DNA from: Clostridia bacterium | GTDB lineage: Bacteria > Bacillota > Clostridia > Christensenellales > UBA1242 | DNA length: 36,111 nucleotides | NCBI GenBank assembly: GCA_017467895.1 | Contig: JAFUKB010000041.1 | Span: 1 to 36,111, forward strand | Direction: 5' to 3' | In this document: piece by piece, positions 1-5,972 of the stretch | Numbering within the stretch: the stretch's first letter is position 1 | How the letters are laid out: each line of letters starts with the position of its first letter | Notes under the pieces: generated by a model | The model's database searches: none | The model's input: the letters and a program-made list of their open reading frames with translations, nothing else | Told to the model about the DNA's origin: nothing | Position numbers and translations under genes: made by a program

Positions 1-2
1 TA

Positions 3-809
3 AAAGGTGCAACACCAGAACAAATTGAAACATTTATTGCACAAAACATTTTAAATTCTTCTACAGAAGCAACAACAGGCACCGCATATTTCTATGAACA
101 AGTTGGCACTCAAACAAGCTAGCAATTTGCTTTAACAAGAAGCATGATTGACTTAAGCAGATTTAGCACTGACAAAGTGGGCGAAAGCGTGATTGTTATA
201 AAATATGTTCAACAAGCAGGCTATGTTGATGGCAAAACAGTTGCATATGAACATGAAATTTATGTTGATGTAACCGTTGATATGAACCAAGCAACCTTGG
301 TTGGCGAATATAATGCAGCGTCTACATCAATGATACCAAGCACCATGGGCTATACAGCAATTGCACTTTATGATAACGGCTGTGCTTATTTAACAAGCAC
401 ATATTCTCCAAATCCACACTTGGTTGAATACACAAAAGAACAAATTGGCGAAACAAACAAATATATTTTTGCTTATTATGAATCAAGCGCAGGCGGATAT
501 ATTTATTTTGAGTTAACCGACGACGCAACAAATGGCAACACATTTGACCATTATGTTCCAACTGGCACAGTTGCAAACACATATACTGTTGAAGTTGAAG
601 GTATGCCATTAACTGTTAAGGTTTATGGAACCGAAGGCACTTGCTATGCTGTTTGTGAATTAGACGCAGGCGCAATGGACCCAAGCATGGCTGGCTTCAT
701 GATTCATTATGCAACAACCGATTTCACTTATAACCAAGACGGCACTGTTGAAGCAATGGGCGTGGTTTATGAAGTTGGCGCAGGCAATGTTTTAACTCCA
801 AAAGCATAA
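3..809 (+). pseudogene. 3' part of secreted Ig-like repeat protein, interrupted by in-frame TAG
   Basis: The frame is open from the window edge (KGATPEQIETF...) to a TAG at 120-122 and continues in the same frame as QFALTRSMIDLSRFSTDKVG to the TAA at 807-809. The segment across the TAG reads like one bacterial Ig-like (bIg_3-type) unit: 'YFYEQVGTQTS', stop, 'QFALTRSMIDLS', then a 'vG..sV.V.Y' strand and an 'HEIYVDVTV' strand. The stop therefore falls inside a domain, not between genes. An internal ATG at 144 could restart translation, but it lacks a well-spaced ribosome binding site and would begin mid-domain. The rest (about 220 residues) is Thr/Gly/Tyr-rich, beta-type and without a membrane anchor, as expected for the end of a large exported protein. 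It is either a nonsense-mutated pseudogene, a readthrough gene or a sequencing error. The true 5' end lies outside the window. Confidence 0.65.
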
Positions 810-853
810 TTAAATAACAAAGTCATTCGTTAAATTAAAAATAATTTGAATTA

Positions 854-886
854 AAAAAGAGCATTCTTTAAAAGAATGTTCTTTTT
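854..886. terminator. Rho-independent terminator, bidirectional
   Basis: A 14-bp stem (854-867 with 873-886, one G-U pair) with a five-base loop and A/T runs on both sides. It can end the Ig-like gene on the plus strand and the small convergent gene at 977-1393 on the minus strand. Confidence 0.8.
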
Positions 887-976
887 GCTTTTCTTTTTGT
901 TAAACCGCTGTTAAATGAAAAGATGTTATTATGGTTTTATATTTTTGTAATATTAGTGCTAAGTTGTGCCAAATGT

Positions 977-1393
977 TTAATATATTTGTGTAAGTTCTTC
1001 TATTGTTGCAAGGCAAACATTAATTGCTTGTTTTTGTGTGTGTGGAATTATGTGTTCAAAGTTGTTAATTATCTGCTGTAAAATTTGCAGGGTATTGCTT
1101 ATGCATTGCGCTTTGGCTTTGTTGGCACTCAACTTAAAAGTATGTTTATAGTTTTTGTGACTTAGCGTATTTGTTTTGCAAAGCGCAAAAGATTGTATTG
1201 CCAATTTTTGTAATTGTGGAGAGTTTTTAAAATATGTAAATAAACCGTCTAATAACTCAATGTTTTGTGCAAGTAGTCGGCGGGAACTTTCGCTGAGAGT
1301 GTTGCAGGGGCATGCGCTGTTTTTGCTATACTCCTTAGCGATTTTTTTTATTGCCGTTGGGCTTAATATTAAATCGTCGCAATAATCTTTCAT
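977..1393 (-). CDS. Hypothetical protein, 138 aa, divergent from spo0A
   Basis: I do not recognise this protein. It is a soluble, mostly helical-looking 138-residue product starting MKDYCDDLILSPTAIKK, with several cysteines including a CPC motif near residues 28-30 and a Lys/Gln/Asn-rich second half; it has no signal peptide or membrane segment. Codon use (AGC, GCA, TTA) resembles the neighbours, which favours a real gene, but no Shine-Dalgarno is visible before the ATG at 1393. A weak minus-strand promoter (TTAACA, 18 bases, TATATC) may lie just upstream. It is transcribed away from spo0A, and the shared 288-bp upstream region carries a Spo0A box, so a sporulation-linked role is possible but is inference only. 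Confidence 0.5.
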   Translation of the reverse strand: MKDYCDDLILSPTAIKKIAKEYSKNSACPCNTLSESSRRLLAQNIELLDGLFTYFKNSPQLQKLAIQSFALCKTNTLSHKNYKHTFKLSANKAKAQCISNTLQILQQIINNFEHIIPHTQKQAINVCLATIEELTQIY

Positions 1394-1551
1394 ACTGTGT
1401 TGATATATGCAAATAGAAAGCGTTTTGTTAAAAGTTTGTTAATTTGGTTAAAATTTGGATAAAAGTTTGTTTATTTTTTAAATATAAAAATGCTTCAAAA
1501 AGAGAAAAATCAACAAAAGATTTGGAAAAACAACAGGCAAAATTCCACATA

Positions 1552-1558
1552 TTCGACA
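1552..1558 (-). promoter_or_regulatory. Spo0A box (0A box)
   Basis: TTCGACA is the exact reverse complement of the consensus 0A box TGTCGAA. It lies 124 bases upstream of the spo0A start, in the divergent intergenic region. Autoregulation by phosphorylated Spo0A is the obvious reading, as known in Bacillus; here it is inference from one perfect 7-mer. Confidence 0.5.
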
Positions 1559-1616
1559 TAAAATTGTATTTTTTAACTGCATATGACTCTTTTTTGTGTT
1601 ATTCGGCAATTATTTT

Positions 1617-1660
1617 GTTAGCAGAATGCTTGCTTTGAGTGCTAACATTGACTTGTCAAT
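1617..1660. promoter_or_regulatory. Inverted repeats in the spo0A upstream region
   Basis: Two operator-like symmetries lie just before the spo0A ribosome binding site. GTTAGCA (1617-1623) and TGCTAAC (1640-1646) are perfect inverted arms. The right arm forms GAGTGCTAA, identical to the right half of the CIRCE element bound by HrcA, but the left arm matches only TTAGCA. Next to it is ATTGAC-tt-GTCAAT (1647-1660). No clear sigma-A promoter could be assigned here. Confidence 0.35.
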
Positions 1661-1681
1661 GAAATACATGGAGAGTTAAAT

Positions 1682-2464
1682 ATGAACGATAAAATAAAAC
1701 TATACATTGCAGATAACAGCGAGTTTAAAGATGAATTCGTTAGAGATATAATAAATAACACTGAAATAGAAGTTGTTGGCTCAAATTCTGATGGCGTGCT
1801 TGCGTATGAAGAAATTTTAAAAACAATGCCAAATGTTTTGCTTGTTGACATTGTTCTTCCAAGCCAAGATGGCTTTGTGCTAATTGAAAAATTAAAACAA
1901 CAAATGGGCTTAGCGTGTCCAAAAATTATTGTTGTTTCGGCACTTGCGCATGAGGGGTTTATTTCAAAGGCATTGTCTATGGGCGTTAGTTATTATATTA
2001 ATAAGCCAACAAACTTTCAAAATGTTGTTTTGCGCATAAAAGATGTTGCTTTAATGAAAGAACAAACGCAAAATATATCTGCCATGCAAACCAGTGCTGA
2101 TTCCCGTAATAAAACAAGAGTTATAGACGAAAAAATTTCTAATATCTTTATTACTGTTGGAATCCCAGCACATATTAAGGGTTATCAGTTTTTGCGTGAG
2201 GCAATAAAAATGGCTATTGATACACCGGATATAATAAACTCAATAACAAAAAAACTTTACCCAGCCATTGCCCAAAAGTTTGATACAAGCGCAAGCAAGG
2301 TAGAGCGCGCAATTCGCCATGCCATTGAGGTTGCGTGGAATAGAGGCAAGATTGAAAATATTAACTCAATTTTTGGGTTAAAGGTTTACACCAGCAACGA
2401 AAAACCAACCAATGGAGAGTTTATTGCTCTTGTGGCAGATAAAATGCTTTTGGAGGGCGCATAA
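1682..2464 (+). CDS. spo0A: Spo0A, sporulation master response regulator
   Basis: Phosphorylation-activated transcription factor that commits the cell to sporulation. The N-terminal receiver (about residues 1-120) has D11, phospho-acceptor D56 (VLLVDIVLP), S86 and K108 (NKP); the second acidic-pocket residue is Asn12 where Bacillus Spo0A has Asp. After a short linker comes the Spo0A-specific DNA-binding domain (about 145-258). Its signature blocks are GIPAHIKGYQFLREAI, the recognition-helix region SKVERAIRHAIEVAWNRG, and a KPTNGEFIALVADK end. The length of 260 aa fits the family (267 in B. subtilis). The start is fixed by GGAGAG six bases upstream. It is monocistronic, with a perfect 0A box upstream. 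The spoIVB gene that often precedes spo0A in Clostridia is not here. The call is very secure. Confidence 0.98.
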   Translation: MNDKIKLYIADNSEFKDEFVRDIINNTEIEVVGSNSDGVLAYEEILKTMPNVLLVDIVLPSQDGFVLIEKLKQQMGLACPKIIVVSALAHEGFISKALSMGVSYYINKPTNFQNVVLRIKDVALMKEQTQNISAMQTSADSRNKTRVIDEKISNIFITVGIPAHIKGYQFLREAIKMAIDTPDIINSITKKLYPAIAQKFDTSASKVERAIRHAIEVAWNRGKIENINSIFGLKVYTSNEKPTNGEFIALVADKMLLEGA

Positions 2465-2475
2465 AAATTAAATTA

Positions 2476-2528
2476 TCTCCTAAACCGTTGGCTTTTCTCC
2501 TAAAAATGACTACTATTTAGGAGAAAAG
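2476..2528 (+). repeat. TCTCCTAAA repeats and a perfect 13-bp inverted repeat
   Basis: TCTCCTAAA occurs at 2476-2484 and again at 2496-2504; the second copy is part of the left arm (2492-2504) of a perfect 13-bp inverted repeat with right arm 2516-2528 and an 11-base loop. No T-run follows, so it is not a classic terminator. The right arm contains TAGGAG, which resembles a ribosome binding site, and it precedes a 10-codon ORF (2537-2569, MRVFNYGNIN). The arrangement resembles a 3' mRNA structure or an attenuator leader. Confidence 0.5.
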
Positions 2529-2585
2529 AGGTCAAAATGAGGGTTTTTAATTATGGTAACATTAATTAAAAATATTAATGTCTAG

Positions 2586-2626
2586 AAAAAAAGAACTTTA
2601 ACATATTTTGTTAAGGTTCTTTTTTT
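2586..2626 (+). terminator. Rho-independent terminator downstream of spo0A
   Basis: A 17-bp stem (2586-2602 with 2610-2626, one G-U pair), seven-base loop and a long T-run to 2627. It ends the spo0A transcript. Confidence 0.85.
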
Positions 2627-2786
2627 TGTGCATATCAAAAATGAAAGTTTAAAAATTGGAGGCAAAAAATGGCTTGGTGTTTGCGGGGTGAACTCAGGCT
2701 GAGTGTGTGGGCGGGAGTTATCCACAAAAAAGAATAAAAAAAATTGGGGAAAATGAAAAATTGGTTCAAAAAGTATTAAAAATAAG

Positions 2787-2814
2787 TTGACAACGGCGCG
2801 GGGGGGGGTACACT
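2787..2814 (+). promoter_or_regulatory. Sigma-A-type promoter with a nine-G spacer
   Basis: TTGACA (2787-2792), a 16-base spacer and TACACT (2809-2814). The spacer ends in a run of nine Gs (2800-2808), which stands out in this AT-rich genome. It drives the surface-protein gene at 2988. A change in tract length would alter the -35/-10 spacing, as known for the Neisseria porA promoter. Confidence 0.6.
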
Positions 2815-2817
2815 TTA

Positions 2818-2966
2818 AGTGAAAAGTGAAAAAGTAAAAGTGAAGAGTGAAAATATAATGACAATTTAAACAACTCTTTCAGTGATGGGTGTATTGTCTG
2901 CAACCATTCACAATTCATTATTAAAATTATCAACACCTATTCACTATTACCTATTCACTATTCACT
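2818..2966 (+). repeat. Long imperfect inverted repeat in a 5' leader
   Basis: The purine-rich tract AGTGAAAAGTGAAAAAGTAA... (2818-2847) pairs with 2937-2966 (repeats of CTATTCACTATT) at 25 of 30 positions. It could fold the long leader of the gene at 2988, leaving its AGGGAG ribosome binding site just outside the stem. Similar 'TTCACTATTCACT' tracts are recalled from intergenic regions of gut Firmicutes and Bacteroidetes, so it may also be a dispersed repeat. The remaining gene-free sequence from 2627 to 2786 shows nothing convincing. Confidence 0.55.
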
Positions 2967-2987
2967 AAATCTAAAGGGAGAAAAAAC

Positions 2988-4463
2988 ATGAAAAAGAAAT
3001 TTGGATTGTGGTTTAACATAGTAACCATCTGCCTATGCGTGTGCGCAATAGCAATAGGTGTTTACTCAGCAACCACAGCAAACTTAAATGTTGCAGGCAA
3101 AATTGGCTTTACTGCCCATGGTTGCAATGTTAATGTTGGCGTGTTTGTAACAGGCCACGCAGTTGATCAAAACGGAGCCAACAACGCAGATGGATATCCA
3201 TCGCAAAGAGTTCAAATAGCCGACAATGTTTTGGACACTAACGACACAGACGCAAACAACTTGGTAGAAATTTTGGGTGCGCCAAAAACTGTTACTCTTG
3301 GCACAATGTTCTTTTCTGACATGAACTCTGCCGATGGCACACCAGAAGACATTGTTGTTGAACTAGAATTCACAAATGCGTCAAAGTTTAAAGTTGTTGC
3401 AAGTGCCGATCAAGAAAACTGCACAACAGGTTCAAGCGCAGTAAAGGTTACATACACACAAGGCGTGGTAATGGACGAAATAAACGGCACAACCACAACA
3501 GGAAAAATAACCTTTACGCTAAGCCTACAAAAAACAGGCAATACATATGCTGGCATAACCGAAGCAAACGCAGTAAGTTTTAACTTGGCAGTTAAGTTTG
3601 ATAAAACAACCGAGTTTGATTCAACTAGCACAAAACAAGACACCAACTTTGGCATTAAGCACTTTACAACACCTGAAGTAAATGCAATAAAAGCCGATTT
3701 GGGCGAAGCGTCTTGTTGTGATGGAATCCCTGCATATGGTGACGCTAACGGCAACACAACATTGCAATATTACGCTGAACGCTTCCCATATTATATTGAA
3801 ATGGGCAAATTTGAAGATGGCACAAGCATTAGATGGCTAGTGGTTGGTGTTCACGCTAACGGCGTTGTTTCGGCTTTAACACAAGCAGATAGAAATGCGC
3901 TTGCAAACGGCTTTATGCTTAACAAAAACTATTATTTGCTTTCTGAAAAAGCATTAGAAAAACACATTTTTGACGATTCAACAAGTAATTCAAATGAATA
4001 TGCAACAAGTGAAATCAGAACATATTTAACAGGTTCAACATTTACAACAAAATATTCATTTACAGAAGAAGACCTTAACAAAATAGACGCTAGGTCACTA
4101 AAAGAAATGTATGAAACAGATACTGTTAAAATTACATATGACGATGAAGACAATGAGGTTCAAGGAACTACAAGTTTAACACTTCCAACAGGTTATGAAT
4201 CTGCAGAAGATAAATTTTGGTTATTGAGTCAAACCGAAATTCAAGCCATATTTGCAGAAGATACCATTCTTTGCCCTAATGACAACTATCAAGTATTCTA
4301 CTCTGGTCGTACTTCGGCGCAGGGAACATATGAGGCCGCTAATTGTTGGTTGCGTTCTCCGAACACGTCGGCTTACAATGCGTACTACGTGAGCGATGCG
4401 GGTGTTGTCAATATCAGCAGTGTCAACTACAGCAACGGCGTGCGTGCGGCTTTAAAAATCTAA
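2988..4463 (+). CDS. TasA-like exported protein with DUF6273 C-type-lectin-like domain (probable DGR target)
   Basis: A 491-residue exported protein. The N-terminus MKKKFGLWFNIVTICLCVCAIAIGVYSA is the SipW-type signal seen in TasA/camelysin-like proteins ('GVYAA' then an 'F/G.I.F' strand); the two proteins at 30765 and 31528 share it. Residues about 30-235 form a beta-rich TasA-like domain. Residues about 245-491 match DUF6273: MGKFEDGTSIRWLVV, then FWLLSQTEIQAIF, and a C-terminal WLRSP...GVRAALKI. The last 30 or so codons differ sharply in composition and look like a DGR variable region (see 4305-4460). AGGGAG lies seven bases before the ATG. The gene has its own poly-G promoter and long leader. 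The role is probably a surface fibre or adhesin whose tip is diversified; the ligand is unknown. Domain calls are from pattern memory: secure for the signal and the WLRSP...GVR end, moderate for the middle. Confidence 0.85.
   Translation: MKKKFGLWFNIVTICLCVCAIAIGVYSATTANLNVAGKIGFTAHGCNVNVGVFVTGHAVDQNGANNADGYPSQRVQIADNVLDTNDTDANNLVEILGAPKTVTLGTMFFSDMNSADGTPEDIVVELEFTNASKFKVVASADQENCTTGSSAVKVTYTQGVVMDEINGTTTTGKITFTLSLQKTGNTYAGITEANAVSFNLAVKFDKTTEFDSTSTKQDTNFGIKHFTTPEVNAIKADLGEASCCDGIPAYGDANGNTTLQYYAERFPYYIEMGKFEDGTSIRWLVVGVHANGVVSALTQADRNALANGFMLNKNYYLLSEKALEKHIFDDSTSNSNEYATSEIRTYLTGSTFTTKYSFTEEDLNKIDARSLKEMYETDTVKITYDDEDNEVQGTTSLTLPTGYESAEDKFWLLSQTEIQAIFAEDTILCPNDNYQVFYSGRTSAQGTYEAANCWLRSPNTSAYNAYYVSDAGVVNISSVNYSNGVRAALKI
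4305..4460 (+). other. Candidate DGR variable region (VR)
   Basis: From W454 to the end, constant codons (TGG TTG CGT TCT CCG; GCG, GTG, GGT, GTC; GGC GTG CGT GCG GCT) alternate with codons all reachable from AAC or AAT by changing only the adenines. These are N459 AAC, Y463 TAC, N464 AAT, Y466 and Y467 TAC, S469 AGC, D470 GAT, V473 GTT, N475 AAT, I476 ATC, S477 AGC, S478 AGT, N480 AAC, Y481 TAC, S482 AGC, N483 AAC. This is the mark left by adenine-specific mutagenic retrohoming. The stretch is also GC-richer than the rest of the gene and prefers TAC, ATC and GTC over the TAT, ATT and GTT used elsewhere. The GC-rich end at about 4437-4451 could be the initiation-of-mutagenic-homology site. 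The left boundary is approximate. No template repeat is visible in the window. Confidence 0.6.
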
Positions 4464-4753
4464 GCATTCCGACATAGGGTACACAACTTATTAAAAACTG
4501 TAAAAACTTTAATTATAAATAGCATGGGGCATTATCCAGCAAACAAGGGCGTTGCCCGTTTGCAAAAAATGTAACGAAAAATTTATTTTAGTATTTAAAA
4601 ATGGTGGAAGTGAATAATAATGCTAACCTTGATTCGGCGCCGTTTGACGACGCCTCGAGTCAAGATTCACCACGCCGATGGAACGAGAGACATTAGTGCT
4701 AAGGCTACTTTTTTGAATTTTGTTTTCATATAATATTTTTAAACCCAACAAAT
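4464..4753 (+). other. Gene-free structured region between the VR gene and the RT remnant
   Basis: It holds a hairpin at 4539-4563 (GCAAAC..GGGC / GCCCG.TTTGC with a small bulge) and a GC-rich stretch, 4601-4696, unlike the flanking AT-rich DNA. Within that, CTTGATTCG and CGAGTCAAG form the core of an imperfect stem flanked by GTGAA/TTCAC. A 31-codon frame (MVEVNNNANLDSAPFDDASS..., 4601-4696) lies there with no ribosome binding site. The position, between a DGR-type target and an RT fragment, is where a template repeat and its spacer RNA normally sit, so decayed DGR RNA is a reasonable guess. I found no stretch resembling the VR here. Confidence 0.35.
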
Positions 4754-4788
4754 AAAAGTGGTGAAGCAAAACTTGCTTCGCCGCTTTT
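4754..4788. terminator. Rho-independent terminator
   Basis: A 16-bp stem (4754-4769 with 4773-4788, two G-U pairs) closed by a three-base loop, with A/T runs on both sides. It ends the transcript of the variable surface gene and its downstream RNA, leaving the RT remnant outside. Confidence 0.85.
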
Positions 4789-4804
4789 AAATTTTGGTAG
4801 TTGA

Positions 4805-4924
4805 ATGATAAAATTTGAAGATGTCTTTAATTTTAAAAATCTTTTTGAAGCACACAAAAGGGCAAGGCAAAGCAAGCGTCACAAGCGCGAAGCATTTTTA
4901 AGTTTTACTAAACGGTTTGACTAA
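4805..4924 (+). pseudogene. N-terminal remnant of a DGR-type reverse transcriptase
   Basis: A 39-codon frame starting MIKFEDVFNFKNLF and continuing AHKRARQSKRHKREAFLSF. This matches the conserved opening of DGR and related bacterial reverse transcriptases, typically '..eNLy.Ay.kAR.GKR.k.ev..F..nle.NL': NLF, the A.KRAR block, SKRHKRE, and a Phe-rich helix. Translation stops at TAA (4922-4924) exactly where the first alpha helix would continue into 'NLxxLQxEL'. None of the other frames downstream carries the polymerase (no YxDD anywhere near), and a terminator hairpin follows at once. It therefore looks like a deletion remnant. No promoter and only a weak GGTAG ribosome binding site are present. 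Identification rests on about 30 residues recalled by eye, so confidence is moderate. Confidence 0.55.
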
Positions 4925-4931
4925 ACAACGC

Positions 4932-4960
4932 AAAATCTTTCACTACTACTGAAAGATTTT
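4932..4960 (+). terminator. Hairpin terminator after the RT remnant
   Basis: A perfect 11-bp stem (4932-4942 with 4950-4960) with a seven-base loop and a short T-run. It separates the RT remnant from murB. Confidence 0.65.
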
Positions 4961-5024
4961 ATTGACTTTTTGCAAATGCTTTGCAGACAAACACTTAAGT
5001 AAAACCAAAAACATAAATAATGTT

Positions 5025-5969
5025 ATGAAAAAAATTGGCGTATATAACAAAAGTCTCAATGGTTTGCGGGGCGACAAAAAGTTGTTTAAGGCTTTAAGCA
5101 GAATTTGTTTATGCAGGGCGGGCGAGAGTTTAAAAAATTACTGCACAATAAAAATTGGTGGGCGGGCGAAGTTTGTTTGTTTGCCAAAAAATGTCAAGCA
5201 AGTTAGGCGGTTAATAGCATTTTTAAACTTAAAAAAGATTAAATATTATGTTGTTGGCAACGGTAGCAACATTGTTTTTAATGACGACGGTTTTAGCGGA
5301 GTTATTATTTGCTTAAAAAAATTAAACAAGGTTAGTGTGCGCAAAAAGGGTTTTGGCAAGGTTATTGCTTTAGGTGGTGCCAACTTGTTTGCCATTCATT
5401 CGTTATGTGCAAGGTTGGGGTTTGGTGGCTTTGAGTTTGCATACGGAATTCCTGCAAGTGTTGGCGGAGCATTATGCATGAATGCGGGCGCATTTGGTGG
5501 CGAAATGGCGAAAGTTGTTAGCAGGGCATGGGTTTTGTGTGGCAAAAAAATAAGAGTGTTTAATGTGAGCAAAATGGGGCTTGATTACAGACACTCTAAT
5601 TTTTTAAACAAAAAAGACATTATTTTAAAAGTAGAGTTTAAGTTTTTTAAACAAAGTTCAAGCAAGATTAAGCAATTACAGCAGGAGTATTTTAACAAGC
5701 GAATCTTATCTCAACCACACGGCATGCCAAGTGCGGGCAGTGTTTTTAAGCGTGCGGGCGAAGGCGCGGGAAAAATCATTGACAAAATGGGGTTAAAAGG
5801 TGTTACAATAGGAGATATACAAATAAGCCCCAAGCATGCCAACTTTTTTGTTAATTTGGGCAATGCAACAAGCAAAGATTTAAGCCTTGCTATTTCGCTT
5901 GCTAAAAAGCAGGCATATGAGCGCGAGGGGGTTTGCTTGCAAGAGGAAATTATTTTTGTGGGAGATTAA
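5025..5969 (+). CDS. murB: UDP-N-acetylmuramate dehydrogenase (MurB)
   Basis: FAD-dependent enzyme reducing UDP-GlcNAc-enolpyruvate to UDP-MurNAc in the cytoplasmic part of peptidoglycan synthesis. Visible are the NYCTIKIGGRA opening, the FAD-binding block VVGNGSNIVFNDDGFSG, the GFEFAYGIPASVGGA and MNAGAFGGE motifs, R189 in DYRHSNF, the proton donor S239 in PSAGSVFKR, and E308 near the C-terminus (EEIIFVGD). The ATG at 5025 gives 314 aa, close to the family norm, but has no good ribosome binding site. An in-frame TTG at 4962 would add 21 residues unlike MurB and overlaps the terminator region, so it was rejected. Unusually basic N-terminus. It is followed three bases later by the PHP gene, so the two are co-transcribed. 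Confidence 0.95.
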   Translation: MKKIGVYNKSLNGLRGDKKLFKALSRICLCRAGESLKNYCTIKIGGRAKFVCLPKNVKQVRRLIAFLNLKKIKYYVVGNGSNIVFNDDGFSGVIICLKKLNKVSVRKKGFGKVIALGGANLFAIHSLCARLGFGGFEFAYGIPASVGGALCMNAGAFGGEMAKVVSRAWVLCGKKIRVFNVSKMGLDYRHSNFLNKKDIILKVEFKFFKQSSSKIKQLQQEYFNKRILSQPHGMPSAGSVFKRAGEGAGKIIDKMGLKGVTIGDIQISPKHANFFVNLGNATSKDLSLAISLAKKQAYEREGVCLQEEIIFVGD

Positions 5970-5972
5970 ACA

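Noticed and set aside
952..963. 12-base match ATTAGTGCTAAG shared with 4693-4704
   Set aside because: Short, no shared context or extended similarity; likely chance in AT-rich sequence.
1444..1638. 64-codon plus-strand frame upstream of spo0A
   Set aside because: Lies over the regulatory region with the 0A box, has no ribosome binding site and no protein-like pattern.
2718..2726. Perfect DnaA-box sequence TTATCCACA
   Set aside because: A single site with no cluster, no dnaA/dnaN neighbours and no AT-rich unwinding array; not enough for an origin.
2669..2737. 22-codon ORF (MAWCLRGELRLSVW...) behind a good TTGGAGG site
   Set aside because: No recognisable protein and unusual codon use for this genome; may be chance, though a small peptide cannot be excluded.
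4464..4804. Template repeat of a DGR
   Set aside because: Searched by eye for a copy of the WLRSP...GVR coding region; none found here or elsewhere in the window, so no template is claimed.
4962..5024. TTG start extending MurB by 21 residues
   Set aside because: The added residues do not resemble MurB and the start overlaps the terminator hairpin region.
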